A stretch of 64,000 nt of DNA from Crotophaga sulcirostris (Eukaryota > Chordata > Aves > Cuculiformes > Crotophagidae), in contig VYZB01000223.1 of the NCBI GenBank assembly GCA_013397455.1, positions 1,191,274-1,255,273 on the forward strand, in the 5' to 3' direction. The notes beneath the pieces are model-generated. The model was not told where the DNA came from. It worked only from the letters and a program-made list of their open reading frames with translations, and did no database searches. The translations under genes were made by a program, and so were the position numbers. Shown here one piece after another: positions 1-14,852 of the stretch (position 1 is its first letter; every line of letters starts with the position of its first letter).

Positions 1-3000
1 TTCCGTTAGAACTATCCCATAGTCTTCTCCCTCCCCAGCTCCCAGTGATTCTCTTGCCTTTATTACTAGTCACGTGAGGAATATTGAGACTTCTTCAATA
101 CCTGTATTTTTAAAGGAAGCAAAGTGCCTGGGTGTGCTGGTGGCAGACTGTGGATTGAAAATACAGCAATATCCTTGCCCTGCCCTTTGCAGTAACTTTG
201 ATTACAGAGCACAAGGCAATATCATGCGGCATCCAGCTATGAGCATGATCAACACTGCCATACAGAGGCATCTATGGCTGCCACTGCTTGCCACACTTCC
301 AGGGGATACCAGCACTCACAACAAAATGGCAAAGTCTGGTAAAACTCACAGGGTGTACAGAAACATTCTGTTAGGGGCACAGCCATGTCCACAGGGAATT
401 CACTTTCAACTCTGAATTTCCAGTCTTGCAGTGCTGAGCTCTGAATACAGACATTGTAACGTGGGAGAAAGAAGGGGAGATGGCTGTCCTATGCACATAA
501 ACAAACACATGGTAATAAATATTTTCTTGAGACAGATAACCCATAGTCAAACAAAAAAACCAACAGCAAATCACAGCTTAAAGGAAGTGCTAATATGCCA
601 GCTATTTCTATAGCAAATCAGCTAACTGGTTTCTTCTGCATTTTGAGCTTAGTGTCAATAATTAGCAATAAAAGAAAATCTCATCCCACCTTCCCATAGT
701 ACAGGAGATCACAAAGGTTGCATTAATCAGTACGGGCAAAGATCACTGTGAAGACTTGCTTTATCTCAAAAACTTGCCTTCCAAAATAAATCTATATTGT
801 TAGATAATGCCTCAGTATTATCACTGAATTAATGTGGTAAGTTTCACTATTAACTATAAGGGTGTTGTTTTAGATTGGAAAAATGGGTATCCACTCCAAA
901 ATCAGCATAGTAGACGTCAGTTTCTGTAAATCATTAAAACCCCACAACACAAAAAATCTGTGACTGTAATTCTTCCCACTCATCTTATGGCACTGCAGCT
1001 CACATCCAGATTTAATCTTTCAGACACCACAACCGCAGCTATCCTGGAAAATGTCAAAAAACATTTTATATCTCCTTAACGTCACTAAGGATAATAGAGT
1101 ATTTGCATGCTGTGTCATAATGACCTGTAGCTTCTTGCAAAAGAAAAACCGTAAATTGAAATTTGAATGCTATAAAGATGAACTTTGTATATCATTTTCT
1201 TTCAAGTAAAAGGAGTATTTGTTGTATGAATAAGTTTAGGAGGTCTCAGTTAAGGGCTAGGAGGACAAACTGTCTGATCTGTATTTATACAAATACTAAA
1301 AAATTAAATGTAACATATGCAGATTTTACTCAAGAGAATGTTCAGTTGTTGACAGTTCAGTTCTACCTTTTGCACTTCAAAAGTTTTACAGTACAATCTA
1401 AAATTGAAATGAAAAACAGAATAAAAAAGTTTTTATAAATAACACTATCTACCCTTGTTACTACATTTTGATATTCAAGATTCCTCTGAAGATTCTTACC
1501 CAGAGAAATTACATATTCAAAGGAAGAAGTTTTTCTAGATAACACATATCTGCCACAATAAAAATCTACAAGCCCTTCAACCCCCTCCTACTCACACACA
1601 GGTTTCCCAAATCAAAATAACCACCCTGTATGAATACCACAGACTTTCATACACAGGCAAGGTTCAAGTAGTTTGCAGGAAAAGGCTGCAACTTTGCACT
1701 GCAGTGTGCACACCTTCACTAAGGAGCACCAGCTGAATGGGGCAGGACTGGGCAGAGATGATGCAGTTTGCTACGAAACTTTTCATGACATGGCACTAAA
1801 AATGTATACGAAGAGCAGAGAAATGTTTGTAAATGCCAAGTTCAGGAAAGACTCAAACACTGATATTTCCCCCGAGTCTCTGCAGTGTAGTACGAAAGAG
1901 AGCTGCTTACATGCAGTTTTGCCACAAACAGCTATTTCCAAAATAAGAGACCCATGTAGAGTGGGATATGAGTTACTGGGAAGAAATAGCAGCAAGAAGG
2001 ATGTTAATAATCTGTGCAGGTGAGTTGACAGTGCATTGTGTTATCCTGATAATTTGATATTTAGGAACTGTTCTACCAATGCCCAGCACAGACTTGCACA
2101 GACCAGTACATACCCTGCTATGTCAACTTTCAGTCTGAGAACTTGCATTTTCAGAAAAAACTTTACAATTTGCAGTAGCTTGAACTGACAAATTTGCAAG
2201 TGTCCTCAACCACTTCCACATTACGAATTTGCATTGCATTTTGCTAAACTAAGTTACTTTGAGTTTGTCAACTCTGGCACAAGAGCTCCTAATGTCACAG
2301 GAACACAAGTTTTTTATGTTAGGTCAGATTCTCCTGTAGTAAAAATTTGACACAGTCCACAGAGAAGGTCAGAACAGCAGTTAAATCAATTTATATTAGC
2401 CATGGACCAAGGTCTAGCATTTTTAAAGCTAGAACTGAAAATAACTTAGTGTGATAAACAAAAGCCATTGCTTCAACTCACTTCATGTTCCTGGTTCTGC
2501 TAATTTTCTCTTGTTGTTCCTTACTAGCTGAGGTTTGAGGCAGTGCTTTCTACAAGGCAGGGGGGAGGGGGAGATTGCAGTCCTTTCAGTTACATTTGAC
2601 TTTTCCCCCTCTTTCAGAAATTGCCATAATTACTAATTATGATTGTGCACGTATCAGCATGTTTTCTTAAGAACGCTTTCTGTGTAAAGAGATAAGCTAG
2701 CTCCCTACCTCATGCACTCACCTACACTCCAGCTCCAATATATGAAAGCAAACATACATTTTTCAAAGCAGCTGACGAAAGTCTTAGGTCTCATTCCCTG
2801 GCAGCCACACTGGATAAATTACCAAATCACACAAGCTTTGCTTAGTCTGTTTGCTTAACTGCAGGCAGTTTATTTTTAATATTAGAGAAGGAAAAAATAA
2901 AATAAAAAAGTCTTATTAAATAAATGCAATCTAGAACTAGATTATTGGCCCCGGACATGAAAAAAAAACCCATATTTCTGTATTTCAGATTAGACGCACG

Positions 3001-4935
3001 TTGGTTCATGTAATTTTCACTGCTAACATTCAATCTCATGTCAAGCCATATGGGGGAAAAAGGGACTTCAGTACAGAAAACAAAAACATCCACTTAAAAC
3101 AGCTATTCTCTGCATCTATTCCCAGTGCATATTCTGATTATGGTAATGTCTTCCAGATCTAAGCAAGGACAAAAGAGTACTTAATATAATGCTAAAATAT
3201 CAGACAAAAATAAGTAAAAATATTTTGAGGAAGGAAAAAGCAAAACACCACAAAACACTCAACAGTGAAGAGAGAAAAATCCACAGGAATATGTTAAGGG
3301 GAAAAAAAAGAATCAGAAAGCTCCAGTGGTTTGAAACAATCTAGTATACAATACCAAATACATGTGCACTTTCAACCAATACCTTTCTTTTTACTCCAAT
3401 TTGCACAGAAATGTATAAAAATATAAGCTATCATTGGATAGGGCACTTACAGATACAGACCTGTGCACAGAAGTACAGCTGGTGGTTTGAAGTATAAGAC
3501 TTTAAAAAAATGGGAAAATGTATTCCCTTCTGCCTCAATGAGGCTGAGCTCACTGAAGCCCAAGGATGCCCACAAGGATTTCGCTGGGCACCAGGCTAGA
3601 CCTACAGTTGTGGTAATCACAGCAGTACAATATCTGCCATTACTGACATGCATAATGTACTTCCAGGCTTCAAATGCATCTTCCACTTGGGAAATGATGG
3701 TTACGTGGGCTGTTGAAGCAAGTAGAAAAAAGAAAATCAACTAAACGAAAGGCCAGGTTCAAGTTCTGACCTCCACTTGAAAGTGCTTCTGGGCATGTAT
3801 CTGAGCTTTCTCACTGACTTACTGGCAAACAATGACTTTTCAGAAGCTATCTTTGTTTGCAGCCTCCAAAATAGCACCTAAGGGATTGACTCACAAGTTC
3901 TCTGGGCCATTTACTCCTTTCTCCAACCCTGCAAATAAGACTATGTTCTTTGAGAGGCTGCTCCCTCATGTCTTTTCCTCTGAAGCAACAGGAATGTATT
4001 GGCTGTGACATCCAGCTCTGCAATACCGTCACTCGCCAGGGATCTGTCAACACAAGGTCAAGCCCTAGCAGCTCTCATTTTCTTTCCTTTGTTTTCTTTT
4101 AATAGCAAAGACAGACAGGAGCTACTACTTGCCATGACACTCCCTTAACTGGAATTGTCCTTCTCCTCAAACCACTGTTAAGGGAGCCCATTTGAATACA
4201 CACATAGGAAAGGTGCTAAAATCTAGGGGTTTACATCTTGGAAAATGTGAACAGCAGGTCACATTTCTAATGAGAAGAGAGAAAACTAGTAAAGTATTCT
4301 CTCTTGGAAGCTTACATGAGGCATACTAGTGATAAAGAAACACTTTTTTCTTGACCTTCAATAATTTTCAAATAAAATTCTGAAAACAAGTTTAAAATAT
4401 TGCACTCTACAAGCAAGAATGAATTTAGTTGTCCACAAAACATTTGGATGATGCATGAAACTAAACCATGTATTTCACTTCTAAGAAGAATATTCTAGTT
4501 TCCAACAATTTTAAGACATAAAACTTGGCAGACAATGTTGTTTACCAAATCCTCAAAATGATGATGCTGGCTGAATAGAGAAATCCAATTATTTTGCTCA
4601 TTGAAAGGAGATTGAATTGTAATATTTTTGTTTGATAAAACACCCACCACTGCAGAAGTCTGGACCTTTGCTTCACATAAGCTTGTGGAAGATGAGAAAT
4701 ACATAGATAAACCCTAAAGCATCTTCACTTTCAAGCTTCCTTAAGAGACTTTTCTTCACTGAGGGCAGAAAGAACCTGTAGTTTTCCCACTGCCTCATCT
4801 TAGCCCAGTGGAGGCATGGTTGTATGAAAAGAACATATAGTCCAACTGTCTTTGTTGAGTTTCCAATGATACAGCTAAATCCTGATCAAGAAAACATTGT
4901 TGAGTCTTCATTCTTATACTCATCTCTTCTCAATG

Positions 4936-4975
4936 TATTCTTTCTCTTCTCAGTTTATTCTTTCTCTTCTCAGTA
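4936..4975. repeat. Two-copy 20-bp tandem repeat
   Basis: The unit tattctttctcttctcagtt occurs twice back to back, preceded by a partial copy (catctcttctcaatg). It is pyrimidine-rich and no function is evident. Confidence 0.8.
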
Positions 4976-7900
4976 TAACATATTAAGTCACTCGATCGGA
5001 ATCGGCTGAGAGTAAGAAAGTGATTCTGAGGGACAGAAAAACACCAATTGATGGCAGAAAGCAGAGAAGATGGAAAATGGGGCAGGAGGAGACTGTGACT
5101 GCAGTAAATCCATGAGATGAGAACAGGGCAAGGTGCACTGCGGGCTCAACAGATCTCATACGCTGCCTGGGGCAACTGTGGCTGACACTGCTGGCTCTGT
5201 AAAGGCGAGCTGGCAGAAAGACACTTCCCACAGAGCAAGGTATTGCAGCAGCTATGAAATCTCCAGAAGGACATGAATCAGAAAGCCATACTTGTCCCTA
5301 CACATCTGGCACTGAACCCCAGCTGGTACCAACCAGCTTCTCAGTCTGTGAAGGTAGCAGCCTAGGGTGCACCTATGCAGGGAATTAACCTGGCAGGTTG
5401 ATTGGGAAAACAGGAGGTAGAGAAGGAAAGGGAGGGAAATCCAATCAATGATATTTCAATAGCTGGAGGCTGGCACAGTTTTCTGAACTTAACTGCTTTC
5501 TATGTAGAAGAAAGCCATCTGTCAGTTTGCTTGATAGCCTAATTCTCCCCTAATTCAATCCTGTTAAAGCCTGTGTTAAAATTCTACTGAAAGTATTTCT
5601 GGTGTTGCAGTTGGGGGGGGGGAGGATGGTTTTGTTTTGACATAGGAAAAATATAGGTACAGCTTTTTTAAAATGATTTTTAAACCTGTCATCATAGCAA
5701 CACAGGTAGAGAAGTAGATTTTGTGCCTTAGCCTGCATTATTCTACAGTTTTCCTTGTAAGCTACTCAGATTTCTAAATATCTTAGAAAAGAGGAACTAA
5801 AAATGCAGCCCTTTAGACCATCTTGTCCCATGAAGGTTTTTTTACATAGTACCAGGGAGACTTTTAAATTCTGACCTCCCTCAATGCTACTAGCTGATCT
5901 TTGCTATCCCCATTGTGGTAGTAATGGCCACAGGATTTCCCCAAGAGGTAGAGTCTCTTCTGCATGGAGTGACTCAGAAGGGGCTCCAGGCATCCACTGG
6001 AAACATTTGGGGCAGGTCTAGGAAAGCCAAGCTCTAGAAGATTTGCTGGCTCATCCCAGCGGCTGTTCTGCAAAGGCCACACATCTTAGACATTCCAAAA
6101 GAGGCTACTCTTTATTTAAAAAGAAAAAACAAACAAACAGAAAACCAAAAAACCCAATGCACATCATCACACACAAAGACAAGCAAACCAAATAAACCAC
6201 CTACACAAACATCCCCTGGTGTAAAGCTTACAGGCATGGGGTGATACAGCTGACACTAGAGATCCTAAGGCTATAAAGAACTCATCAAGTGGCAGATAAA
6301 AATAAATGAAAAGACAGCAGTTAGGTAAAAATCATTTTAGTGGTAACAGAAAACAAAGAACAGTTATCCAAAAAATGAAATCCATACCATATAGACAGTA
6401 AATTTGGGTGTAGTGTGGACACACAAGGCAATCAAGAAAAAGCAAGATATAAAAGCTTGTTAGAAAACTTTTAAAAAATACACTGTGTTCATCCCAGTGA
6501 TGATGTTTTTGAGACAGTCCTAACTCACTGTAAATCCTTCACCCTAGCCTGAGCCAGCCTTAGGATCCAGAGAGATTCTGGGGAAGGGCAAGCATAACAT
6601 CAGAAAAGGTGCAAGCATTAGGAAGTATCAGTGAGATGTTCCTAGCAGTTGTTAAAGCACTCCATCATCAGTGTTCTTGTGCTTCAATTTTTTATTGAGA
6701 AGAGGCAATATTGCAACCATCTGTATATTATGGATTTAAAGGATTCATTTCTCAATCATCATGCAGCAGAGCTGGGAAAAATCCATTTGGGAAAAAAACT
6801 TTATAAAGGAGAGGAAGAAAAGCTGAAAGGAAGCTTTGAAACTGACTTATTTTGGATGAAAATGACATGAACAATAAGATGTGATGAATGGAAGGACAAA
6901 AGGTCAAGTGTAAAAGGAAATCTGCAGCCATTTCTTTCAGCCCAGCAGTGCACGAGTTCAAGATGGGAAATCAGCTCAGACTGTAAACAAATTGTCAAGC
7001 TCAACGTTTTTTCATCCTTTTAAAAAGAAAATGAGAAAAGGACATAATACTTTGGCTATATGGCTAGCTATCTTCAGAAAAAAGGGATTAACAGGTGAAT
7101 GATAGTTATAATAAATAGCCTTTAAATGCTATACTGCTCTTTCTCCATTTTATCCTTGCCAATAAGCTTCTTTTGTTCTTAGAGACTCAAGCAAGTTTCA
7201 TACCCCTTTTCTGCTGAACAACATTATGGTAGCCAAGCTAGTAAATTTATCTAGATTTATTTCTCATTTGGGGCTCACAATTTTTTGTTATTGGTAGGAC
7301 ACAGGGAGGAATAAGGCCAGTGTGAGAAGGGTTCATAAAACCATGAATAGATGTCAGTGAAATCTGAATTCTGTGGCATTGTAAGCGTTGAACTCCTAGA
7401 TAAAAAGGGATAATCAGCACATGCATTGAGTACAGGAAAATCCCAAATGGCACAGAGCTGGTCCACTTGTCAGTCGTCCTTACTAAGTGGTTGCACAGAA
7501 GATGGAGAGAGAATAGCTGTGACTACATGTACCACCATAATTCGATTTACATATGGCACTGAACAAACTTCTGAAAACCAGAGCCCTAAACAACCATGAA
7601 TGTGCAGTTTCTCTCCAGTGAGCTTTATCAGTACCCATTTCTGGCCCCCTCCACAACTGTCAGAGCAGAAGTAAACTTAATATTTTAACGGTGTCTTCCT
7701 AAAAGTAAAAACAAGGAACAAACAGCCTTCAAAATCTCTACTATTACATGTGATAAATACAGTATTTGCAGGACTTAATGTGCTGTACTTAGTATAGGAA
7801 AAATACTGAAACCTCAGACAACTAGTAGATTTACCACTTTGCAGCCCACATACAATTTTATGGTTGTTATTTTATTACTTTGTAAATTGACCATTGCCAG

Positions 7901-8893
7901 AGCATGAAGAACATTTTAGCATCCTGTTTATAGAAAATGGTTTAGCATCTGCAAGCAAAACACTCAAGTCAAATTCAAATATAAAAGAACTAATGTTAGT
8001 GTCATGGTGGCCTTTCAATAGGTACTTGACTAATTTCTTAGTGTACTTCTAAATAGTTTTACATTGTGACATGATTATTTGATAACAACATCTTCCAATA
8101 TCTTCATTCTTCAGAACTAAAAACAGCAATTGTTTTCACTTACTGCAGCATCTGTCTTGCCATTTACTCACAACTGTATTGAGAATGACAAATTAGCCAA
8201 AAAACTAAACACAAAATTTTAGTTTGAAAGCATGACGAAATGAGCAGTGAGAAGGTTACCTATCTTGAATTAATATGACATTTTTTAAAAATTGATTCTA
8301 TGTGATCAGGCACCAAGAGATCCCACAATAAAAACAAGGGTCATCTTAGCTCATCTGAAAAACAGATATAGGGCATGTATGCCCCTTCTTTACAGTTTAA
8401 TGCCTAATAAAGCCTAGCGTGAATCCATTAGACTTCACTAAACTTCTACAGATCTTGAAAACTGATGGTATTCTACCTCATACTTCCCAAAAGAGTAGCA
8501 ATATGGAATTTAGGAAAGTAGGATAAACAAAATTAGGACCAACACATCTCCCTGGATATACTTGTTTTTTCTTTAAACAGATTATTCTTCCACTCACAGG
8601 AGCATCTGTGATTCAGCTGAATCTTAGGAAATGTATAAATTGCCTGCATGAAATGAAACTACAATGCTTCTCTGTCAATTAGATAACATTTTTCTGAGCA
8701 CACTGATCAGAACAAATGGCCAGATGTTTACATGAGCCCCATCTGGTCTGGATTCACTAGCCAAAGAGAAGTAATGCAAGTAGAACAGTATTTCCTTTCA
8801 TTAAGTATAGAGAGCATTATTAAGCCAAAATATCTACCTAATATTTCTCTCAATGTATTTTCTTCATTTTGCTAAAACCATCTTATATTAGCT

Positions 8894-8938
8894 TGACGTC
8901 ACATGGCCTGTCATCACCGCAATTTTTACCATAGCAAC
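8894..8938. promoter_or_regulatory. Candidate CRE plus X-box-like pair
   Basis: A full palindromic CRE, TGACGTCA, is at 8894-8901. Twenty-three bases later, tttaccatagcaac (8925-8938) resembles the RFX X-box palindrome (11 of 14 positions by eye). Both lie far from any recognised gene, so a distal enhancer or an unannotated transcript start is possible. Function is unproven. Confidence 0.35.
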
Positions 8939-11900
8939 CCATTATCCTACATAGTCACATGAACTAAAGCTGAATGTGGCACTGTCCCCATGCATATGAA
9001 GTTTTAATTTAGGTCACCACTCAGTGTTGCCAGCTAACAAAGTGTAGTCGCAGGCTCCCTCTCATATCTAGAGCACAAGGAGATGTGTACAGTGTGTACC
9101 AAGGCAATTTATATAAGGAGGTGTTTTTGCAGTGGTACAGGGTTGGAAAAACATGAGTTATACCTCTCAACTTAAACTTCTGATTGTTTTTTCTTAACTA
9201 TTGTAATCACACTGCAATCTATAATAGAAGGATTTGTGGATGGGCCTCACAGGGATGCCAAGGACTTCTGTGTATGCACAACCAGAAGAGTACAGCCCCT
9301 CTCTAGGCACTTAAGCAAAAGGCCACAGGCAAAGCCTTAAAATACACTCCTGAAAACCCAGCTGCCTCATGCAAATGATCAAGGGAAGCAGATAAATTTT
9401 AGCATAGAGATCCAAACAAACTTGTAACTTGCACTGTAAAAATTAATCTCAGTAGTATAAAACAAACCCAGAAACTGCAAATCCAAATCCTGCAAATATC
9501 AGTGAAGCTTCTCTCTGGCACTTCTGTAAGATGACATGAGTTCTCATACCTACTTTTCGAGACTGACGTGGCAAGAGCAGTGGGACAATACAAGCTGAGC
9601 ACTTGCAAGTAACTATAGCAAGTGACAAAGCATTTGCTTGAGCTCAATACTGAGTATTTCCAGTTGCCTCGCAGTAGCTCACTATTTGTTTCTAGTTGGC
9701 TCATTGCACCATTGAAGGAAGGTTGGAATAAAAATTACTCAAAAGGAGAGCCACAAAACAAAGCAAGCCCTAAGCCATGAAGGAGGGTGAAGTGAAACAC
9801 ATTAACAAAGACTAGGTGGCTAGCGAGTATTTGGACATTGAAATCATTACATGGATTAAAAATTACACAATTTAAATATTTTCTTATGGTTTTCAGGATA
9901 GAAAATAGAATTAATTCTTAAAAGTGGTAGAAGGGATTTAATATTCTGCCCACAATGCAAAGAATTGTACCACGGGGTAGAGAACATCCCATTTAAACCT
10001 GTCTGAGGGATGGGCAGGAGAGGATGATCTGATCACGATGGGATGGTTAGCCTGACCTCAGTGTGAGATTTTAGAACAAAATTCTGAGAAGGAAAAGAGA
10101 CAGAGAATAAACAAGACAAAATACAACAGAACATAATTAAGAGGTGACCACATTTCCAGCGGGTCATTTGAAGAATCAAAAGCAGAAGTCTAAAGTACGT
10201 GATCCCTGGAGAGCATTTCTCTCAGCCTTCCGTTCCTTATCATGCCCAGGGCCAGTGAAATAAATTACTTAACTTTCCTATGCCCCCAGGTGGAAAGCAG
10301 AGCGTTGATTCTGGGTTTTGGGCAAATTCTCCAAAAGCAGTCTCAGAATAGAAAACACTGTAAATCCCTGTTGCTAGGGAACCCTATGGGCTTATTGTTG
10401 TTTTGTTTTTAAGCTTCATTTCCTTTCCAATTTCTACTTTCTCAATCCTTTTAATCACAGTACAATCTACAATTAGCAAAGTGGTGCAGATGAGTGCTCT
10501 CCATTTACAGAGATAAAACCCAACTCTTAAAACCTTAGCAGAGATTTCCAATCCTCTGATAAAAGTGCCTCCCTACTCAGAGAACTCAGGGCGTCAAGTA
10601 AGCTTTAGTTGAGCTTCAGATAAACCAGAGATGTAAACCCAGAATTATCCAGCTCAGAGTATACACAGTGAGTAAAAGAGGAGATGTAAAAGCTGAGACA
10701 CACTAGAAAGACATTTTTAGTAATGTAAGATCTAAATACGGCATTGAGTTACACATAGTGTATAGGAGCAAAGTCAGAGACATTTCAATCTACTAAAAAT
10801 GAATCTGAACAAAGAAAAGCTCTCAATAAACATCCTGTTATTTCTTCATTGCTACATTGATCCATGTGCCTCCATAATTCCCCAGAAAACTACAACTGAT
10901 GTAGTTATACCCATATTTTCTACTAAACCTCCTCCTAATTTCCTGTTCCATGGCTCTTTTACAGATGACCCTGTGTAGAAACTCACATGGAGTTAATCTG
11001 TTTGTTTTTATTTTCAGCTATCTTTGATGCTGACTATAACCAGATTCTGACCCAGAATTTCTTGTAAGTTTTGGAGTCCTCAGCTGAGATCTTAACTTGA
11101 ATAGTGTCCATTTCCAGTTTTGCCTAAAAGCTGCATCCAGAAAATCTCCTAAAAACCTATAGGAGTCTCAAAAAAATTTGGTTGTCAATAACACAAAGAC
11201 ATGCTCCTTACAGGTTGCTTGTACCTCAGAGCCTGTTGGTCATGACACCGGGACAGAAATTGCTGGTACTGGAACCGCAGAGCGGACTTTCCAGGTCAAA
11301 GGGCTGAATATCATCATAACTTCCTAGAAGTGTCCCTGTAATGAAGAATAAATCATGTTACTCTTTCTGTAGCTTACTATTGCGCACAAAATATGCTGCA
11401 TCTGGAAAACACAAAATGAGTTCTTCTGGTTAGCCATTTATTACAGAAATTACTGTGTCAGGGGAGTTCTTACATGCAATGAATGCTGAAAGTCCAACTC
11501 AAAAGCAGATTCTTAGCTTTGGCTAATGAGTATATCTCTCTCAAAGTAGCAAAGACAAGTCCTTTTACCTCTTTTTAAAGGCTCGCATATTGCCATAAAT
11601 TTAATAAAACAACAAGATCAAAGCGCTCCTAATAAGTCATTGCATTTCAGCACTCCTTGAAGCTCAGGAGGGCAAGGCTACATCTACAGAAACGCAGTTT
11701 TACAGATTTACACTCATCTCCACCGAACAATAATTTCAGCACATCCAAAGGGTATTTTTGCATTGTGTCGATTCGTCTCAATGAAGCCACAATGAAAAAG
11801 GAAAGCACAAGATAAACAATATCAAGGAGGAAACAGTTTTTGTGAAAGTGAGAACATAATCAGTAAAAGAAACCTGCTGTAGCATACTATTTTTTTTCCC

Positions 11901-14230
11901 TTGGTCACAGCTCTGTTGTATTAATAGCTTCAATAATCCAAAATAAGAGTAAATCTGTAATTATGGTACATTACTTTCCTGCTCTTGAGAAACACTACCA
12001 GTTTATTTCGGTACTCTGACTCCTCAGGAGCATCAATCCAATCCTTTGTCTGGCCAGATTGCATTCAGAGTGCTAACTGAGGGCATCAGGTGGCATTTTG
12101 GCCAAAATATATGTGTGGGTGTCTTGGAGTTCCAAATTTCAGTGAGTAGGTACCCTCTTGTTACTCACTACACTTCCTCATCAGCATGCAGAGTATGCTG
12201 GAACAGCCAAGCCAGGAAGCTTTATGAAGGTAGACACTGTTGTTTTTAAAGGTACAATCAATATAGGCTATGTGGGTATTTAATAGCTTTATGAATATTA
12301 AGATTGTTGAAAAATTATTCTTCAAAACATATTAGAACCTCCAGTAAAGAAGCTTGTTTACAGCTTTTCAGGATAAGAAGTTTTGCACTTTTGAAACAAG
12401 CATCACATCTGTACAGCAGAGAAATGTCCCAGTATTTCCGTGGTGAGGACTTCTATGTTTAAGAAGTATTAATGTAATTCCAACTCATCTTTTCTTAAAA
12501 GGCACCACACAGGTAATTTATAAAGCTTAATGTTTACAGACAATGAAAACTTATTCTACATAGTGACTATGCTTATGCATATTAGAATTGCTAATAATTT
12601 CTAATATTGTTCCTGCAATATTAGAATTCCTACCTAGACTTCCTGGTAAGACACCACAAGATACAGAATGTCTATGAGACCACAAAAAACACTGTCAACT
12701 GTGCAACAGTCACTGATGCTTCAGTGAAATGTTTATCAACAACTAGGCAAACCAGGGTTACTTAATAGTGTATTGTTTTAGTGATAATACACACTCCACT
12801 TATTTTAATTCATCTTAGAAAACACAGTTACAATCTTGACTCTACTGGAGCCACTGGTAAAGACTACTAGAGATATTAAGTCCAGGATTTAGTTGTCATC
12901 ATTGACTGCTTCTTGGTCACCAATATTAGACTTATAAAAGTAAAAATAAGACAAGTCTCTTTTGAGGTTCACTGCAAAGATTTCTTTACCTTGCAGTTTC
13001 CTGACCCTTCTGTTTTGTTCACAGAAATGTACCTCTGTTTCACAATGCAACAAAATACTTATCTCTAAAATGCTTGCAGCTTTCAACAATATCTTCATTT
13101 CCCTTAATTCAGTTCAGGTTTCTTCCTGTGTTTGGCACCTTTCCTAATTGTAGTGTGACAGATAAGTATATAGCTAGCTTTCAAACCATACCTACCTATT
13201 CTTGTTTATATATGGACTTTTATATGTACATACAGTGCATACATAATTAAAAACAAATCAAAACTGTCATTGAATAGGGTTTTTTTTTGAATAGGGGAAG
13301 AACTTTTGCTTGGTTTGCTTTTGATATTTTGGGTTTTTTTAAGTCTTATCATTTCACAGATTTTGTATCAGAAAGGGCTCACATTTGAACCAGTGTAACC
13401 AAGGAAATGGTAATCTTTGTGAGGACAGAATGAGTGACTGGCACTGCTCAGATCTATTCTAGACAGATCAACTCTATATAAACACACTGTTTTTCCCCTG
13501 TTTCACAGCATCTGCTCATTTAATAAGCATATTTTATCACAGACTCATACTTCTGTTGTTGCTGCAGTAATAGCTCATCTTTACTCAAGACACTGATGAC
13601 AGCACTGTTACGCATTTTCCATACTAGTACGAGACACCACTAGATACCAAATAAAATGAAAAGGTAAGAACAGTATTTTGGATATTTTGTTTTCCCCAAA
13701 AGTGTATTTTAACAGCAGGAGACAAGAATTACACATAGATAGATTAAATACATACGTGTTCACCAATCTTACAATAACATGGTTAAGATCAGTCAGAAAT
13801 ACCAAACCAATTTCCTGTGGATTTTAATTCACTTGTTTGTGACCCCTTAAAGGTGTTATGTCAGACTCCAGAAGTACAGAAACTGACAATAAACAGCCTT
13901 GACAGCTTTACACAAGACAAATCCAAGCTATCAGTAATGCGTGGTTTATTACTACAAGCGATCAGAGATCAAATCATTCTTTCTTCCCACAGCTTGTGGT
14001 AACCAATATAGCGCAGAGCCCAGATGCAAGCCTTCACTGAACACACAAGGCAGAACTCTGAACGCATTTAGTTAGAGGTTTCTGCTCATACACTTGGAAA
14101 TCAAGCTACACACTGAAATCATCCACCTGCCAACCCACAGACTTCCGCTTGGAATAACAGATGACTTTATATTCCACTGCAGACAAAACCCATTTATTCA
14201 ACAATTTTTATCTTTACACATTGAATGTTT

Positions 14231-14369
14231 GTACTGAGTGAAGCAATTGAGTTGAGTCTTATCTCACTGTTCTATATATGCTATAACCATCTCTTTGTCT
14301 CTCCCCTCCCATTCTTTGTTCCCGAGCTATAGGGTTAGTCTCGGGGGGGGGGGTTTGTATCGGATCTCA
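14231..14369 (-). mobile_element. Terminal fragment of the same mariner-like family
   Basis: This segment resembles 58673-58816 over about 140 bp: gtac(t/a)gagtgaagcaattga, then ttatctcactg, ctctcccctccc and agggttagtctc, ending in tttgt(a/g)t(c/t)gga(t/c)ctca. The inverted-repeat homopolymer is a run of 11 G here and of T in the other copy. Only the transposase-start side of the element is recognisable. Family assignment rests on the match to the intron 3 element. Confidence 0.6.
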
Positions 14370-14852
14370 TATACTTACATGGTGGTCCTTACTCACCCCT
14401 CTGAGTTCATTTAATGAATATACCTTCAAAATAACCCTGTGAACCCATAGAAGAGCTACTGCACTTTTCAAAATGTGATAAACCAAGAAGGGTCTCTGTC
14501 CCTACAGGGGGGCAGGATACCTAGGCCCCAAGAAAGAGGCATTCAGCCCTCAGTTAGGTTGCTTTCCAAGGTGCATAGAAGGTCAGGTGTTTCAGAAGAG
14601 TCAGTATTCTCTGGATGAGGTCAGCACAGACTGTAAGAAATCTTTTTGACATGAGGTATCTCTTTCTGGAGAGGATGCAACTTTTTTGGAGCTGCAAAAT
14701 CAGATCCACCTCACCTGGCATTCCTATTTGTACAGACATCCAAAAAGCAATCAGGAATCACTCTCCCCCAAGTTGGGGCAGGAATCTGGTGGTGTGGAGA
14801 GCCCTCACTCACCCTGTATCATTGCATATATTCCTCTTTATACACACCAGGA

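Larger units (their letters stand above)
1..14230. other. Gene-free intergenic DNA, left part
   Basis: AT-rich unique sequence on the far OTOR 3' side. All open frames are under 120 codons, with no recognisable domain, conserved motif or plausible splicing pattern. Apart from the short tandem repeat at 4.9 kb, the CRE/X-box pair at 8.9 kb and scattered homopolymers (for example a G-run at about 5613), I see nothing to annotate. Confidence 0.6.

Noticed and set aside
1673..2023. 116-codon plus-strand open frame
   Set aside because: No similarity to any family I know, and overlapped by another open frame on the opposite strand; probably chance.
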